From Candidatus Peregrinibacteria bacterium (GTDB lineage: Bacteria > Patescibacteriota > Gracilibacteria > UBA1369 > LOWO2-01-FULL-3), in contig JABJOK010000104.1 in NCBI GenBank assembly GCA_018664365.1, positions 1-14,942 of the forward strand: 14,942 nucleotides of DNA, in the 5' to 3' direction. Below are positions 13,689-14,942 of the stretch, piece after piece. The notes beneath the pieces are model-generated. The model was not told where the DNA came from, did no database searches, and was given only the letters and a program-made list of their open reading frames with translations. A program made the position numbers and the translations under genes. Position 1 is the first letter of the stretch; each line of letters starts with the position of its first letter.

Positions 13689-14225
13689 CTAGGCCGCATT
13701 TGATTCACCCAGGTCCTCATAATCATTTCCATAGACTCTGTGTATTGGAAGTCCATGTTCTTTCAATTTCCTATTAAAAGATTGAATTCCAGGCAAACCA
13801 CACCAACTATCAATATACGACCCCATTTCTGTAAAAAGCCTTGTTGAGGGGTCTTCTGTCATCATTCTAAGTGCCATTACTCCGGCATACCAATCCTCTG
13901 ATCCTTTCTCTCTGTAATTTTTAGCACCTCTGAAAAATGTGGCTCCAATTGCCTCTACTGCCTTAAGGGTTTCTTCATCTGCTGTTGATTTCCCTTGTCC
14001 TTTAGCCATCTCCAATGTTCTTGAAATTTCTTCTGGTGGGATACTCATAACTTGCCTAACATTTTCATCTACCACTCCTTCTGGAGTACCCCAGGCCAAT
14101 GCAAATGCTGCAAGATAAGCCTCGCGGGTTCTTGCTACAGCCTCGATGGAGGCTTCGTTCCCATCAGGTTCAGCTATCGGCTGACCGTTATCAATTGGAT
14201 CGTCTTCACGTGGTGTTTCTGACAT
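13689..14225 (-). CDS. Hypothetical protein, 178 aa, first gene of the nuclease-like/HD operon
   Basis: No family is recognised. Residues 1-27 are acidic, polar and probably disordered. Residues 28-46 form a helix (AVARTREAYLAAFALAW) and more helices cover about 62-75, 84-105 (LKAVEAIGATFFRGAKNY), 108-123 and 126-140. The C-terminal part (141-178) has CGLPGIQSFNRKLKEHGLP and a Tyr/Asp-rich end. Overall it looks like a soluble all-helical protein with a single cysteine (142). It is transcribed from a strong extended -10 promoter and leads the operon continuing with the 55-aa, 881-aa and HD genes. No Shine-Dalgarno precedes the ATG at 14225. Confidence 0.72.
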   Translation of the reverse strand: MSETPREDDPIDNGQPIAEPDGNEASIEAVARTREAYLAAFALAWGTPEGVVDENVRQVMSIPPEEISRTLEMAKGQGKSTADEETLKAVEAIGATFFRGAKNYREKGSEDWYAGVMALRMMTEDPSTRLFTEMGSYIDSWCGLPGIQSFNRKLKEHGLPIHRVYGNDYEDLGESNAA

Positions 14226-14250
14226 AGTTTTGTATTTATATGCTTTATAT

Positions 14251-14279
14251 ATTATAACATATTTTTAGAGCTGCCTCAA
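14251..14279 (-). promoter_or_regulatory. Strong promoter of the four-gene operon
   Basis: Minus-strand TTGAGG (14274-14279), a 17-bp spacer and a perfect TGT-extended TATAAT (14251-14259 including the TG). Initiation near 14244 gives a leader of about 19 nt without a Shine-Dalgarno. This is the best promoter match in the window. The 9-mer TGTTATAAT is identical to that of the divergent promoter. Confidence 0.75.
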
Positions 14280-14312
14280 GTCGCCGAACTGCCCATTCTC
14301 TATGTCTCCGCC

Positions 14313-14343
14313 TGTTTACAGAGTTCATCGTTTGTGTTATAAT
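14313..14343 (+). promoter_or_regulatory. Promoter of the divergent gene at the right edge
   Basis: TTTACA (14313-14318) and a TGT-extended perfect TATAAT (14335-14343) with a 19-bp spacer, long but tolerated with an extended -10. The start site would be near 14350. The GGAGGTGAT at 14346-14354, which looks like a perfect Shine-Dalgarno, would then fall across or before the transcription start and lies 13 bp from the ATG, farther than usual. Confidence 0.6.
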
Positions 14344-14367
14344 TCGGAGGTGATTAACTAGCATTTT

Positions 14368-14942
14368 ATGTCTCAAGAAGATCAAACGAAAGGGGATGCA
14401 AGTGAGGATATTCCTTCATCACAGGTTGATGAAGTTGTGGAAGCCGATTCTGTTCCTCCTTTAGATGAGGGAACTCCGGCCCCAGAACAGCCAGCGGCTG
14501 AGAAGCCTCCAGTACTGGGTGACTACTGTGATCTCCGTTACGGTGATCCTGGAATCGCAGGACATATTGATTCACCTCATGCTCAGTCAATCGATGTTGA
14601 TGAAATCTCTGGAACAATATATACGGGTAAAATTAAAACCTCAGATGGTCCTAAAAAACCCGGGAAGAGTGTAATTTATGCCAATAAAAGAGTACGAAGA
14701 TTATTGCTTCAAGTAAAAAGTAAAAAAGCTATAAAATGGAAAGATGTTCCAGATACTTTTACTGTGAAAGTTAATGGAAAAGTTCTTACCGTTAAAACTG
14801 CAAGAAAGGGGGAAGACGGCAATGTGAGGCCTGTAATAGTCAGGCCCGAACATAAATCCGATGTAGCTGCTTATATTAAAAGAGGAGCTCTTTCTGATCA
14901 ATACACTGGCGAAATCGCTGGACAAGCTCATCAATTGGGAGC
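14368..14942 (+). CDS. Hypothetical protein with acidic disordered N-terminus, cut by the window edge
   Basis: An open frame starts at ATG 14368 (MSQEDQTKGD) and runs without a stop for 191 codons to the right edge, so the gene is partial at its 3' end. Residues 1-48 are rich in Asp, Glu, Pro and Ser and probably disordered. From about 50 onward there is a folded region with GDYCDLRYGDPGIAGHID (51-68), strands such as SGTIYTGKIK, a basic stretch (KRVRRLLLQVKSKKAIKW) and later VRPVIVRPEHKSDVAAYIKRG. No family is recognised. It is transcribed away from the four-gene operon through a 142-bp region with back-to-back promoters, so it could be co-regulated with, or regulate, that operon. No Rossmann, helix-turn-helix or zinc motif is evident in the visible part. 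Confidence 0.75.
   Translation, partial: MSQEDQTKGDASEDIPSSQVDEVVEADSVPPLDEGTPAPEQPAAEKPPVLGDYCDLRYGDPGIAGHIDSPHAQSIDVDEISGTIYTGKIKTSDGPKKPGKSVIYANKRVRRLLLQVKSKKAIKWKDVPDTFTVKVNGKVLTVKTARKGEDGNVRPVIVRPEHKSDVAAYIKRGALSDQYTGEIAGQAHQLG

Noticed and set aside
10840..14225. Shared DP(I/L)DN near residues 8-13 of the 178-aa and 881-aa proteins as a common tag
   Set aside because: Five residues in two disordered acidic N-termini is within chance. Worth remembering only if homologues keep it.
14346..14354. GGAGGTGAT as a perfect Shine-Dalgarno for the right-edge gene
   Set aside because: It begins only 3 bp after the perfect -10 box, so most of it should lie upstream of the transcription start, and it is 13 bp from the ATG. 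It could matter if a promoter farther upstream is used.
14465..14934. Frames in other phases and on the minus strand at the right edge
   Set aside because: They are shadows of the long open frame from 14368, which is uninterrupted to the edge and has a promoter.
1..14942. CRISPR arrays, tRNA or rRNA genes, insertion sequences, integrases, attachment sites
   Set aside because: Reading both strands, I found no spaced direct repeats, tRNA cloverleaf with a TTCGA-like arm, transposase motif or terminal repeats. The only tandem repeat is inside the lysine tail gene.

Overview
The window (14,942 bp, AT-rich, about 17 genes, almost no spacer) looks like a chromosome segment from an uncultured, small-genome bacterium, most likely of the Candidate Phyla Radiation (Patescibacteria). 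The grounds are tightly packed genes, start codons with almost no Shine-Dalgarno sequence, a tandem CxxC-x17-CxxC zinc-ribbon protein with a histone-H1-like lysine tail, a short YggS, and many proteins with no recognisable family. A Peregrinibacteria-type lineage would fit but is a guess. UGA works as a stop here (two genes end in TGA, none has it internally), which argues against the UGA-glycine code of Gracilibacteria and Absconditabacteria.

Layout. 44-2854 (+): glutaredoxin with an altered active site, a secreted CapA-like protein, and a beta-CASP metallo-beta-lactamase ribonuclease. 2851-8651 (-): a secreted, C-terminally anchored glutaredoxin-like protein co-expressed with a Kef-type cation/H+ antiporter; a cytosine-deaminase-like amidohydrolase followed by an argininosuccinate lyase; a 144-aa orphan; a DUF4395 membrane protein; and a YggS-type PLP protein. 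8747-10030 (+): a second secreted, anchored thioredoxin-like protein and the zinc-ribbon/lysine-tail protein. 10072-14225 (-): a four-gene operon (178-aa orphan, 55-aa acidic helical protein, 881-aa protein with a PD-(D/E)XK-like centre and an SGHYRPS C-terminal domain, standalone HD-domain protein). 14368 to the right edge (+): a divergent, unfinished gene for a protein with an acidic disordered N-terminus.

Two themes connect the genes. The first is thiol chemistry: one cytoplasmic glutaredoxin, two envelope-anchored CxxC proteins, and a DUF4395 protein of a cysteine-rich membrane family. The second is the 10.1-14.2 kb operon, the best candidate for an undescribed system: one strong promoter, a TAATG overlap joining the 55-aa and 881-aa genes, and a nuclease-like protein paired with an HD phosphohydrolase. 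Its function is not known from the sequence, and defence, nucleic-acid processing or toxin roles are all inference.

Gene expression also has a recurring pattern. At least six genes have a readable -10 box 22-31 bp before the ATG, giving leaders of roughly 15-24 nt without a Shine-Dalgarno. One gene (8747) appears leaderless. No tRNA, rRNA, CRISPR array, insertion sequence or integrase was seen, and no stretch longer than 300 bp lacks a gene.
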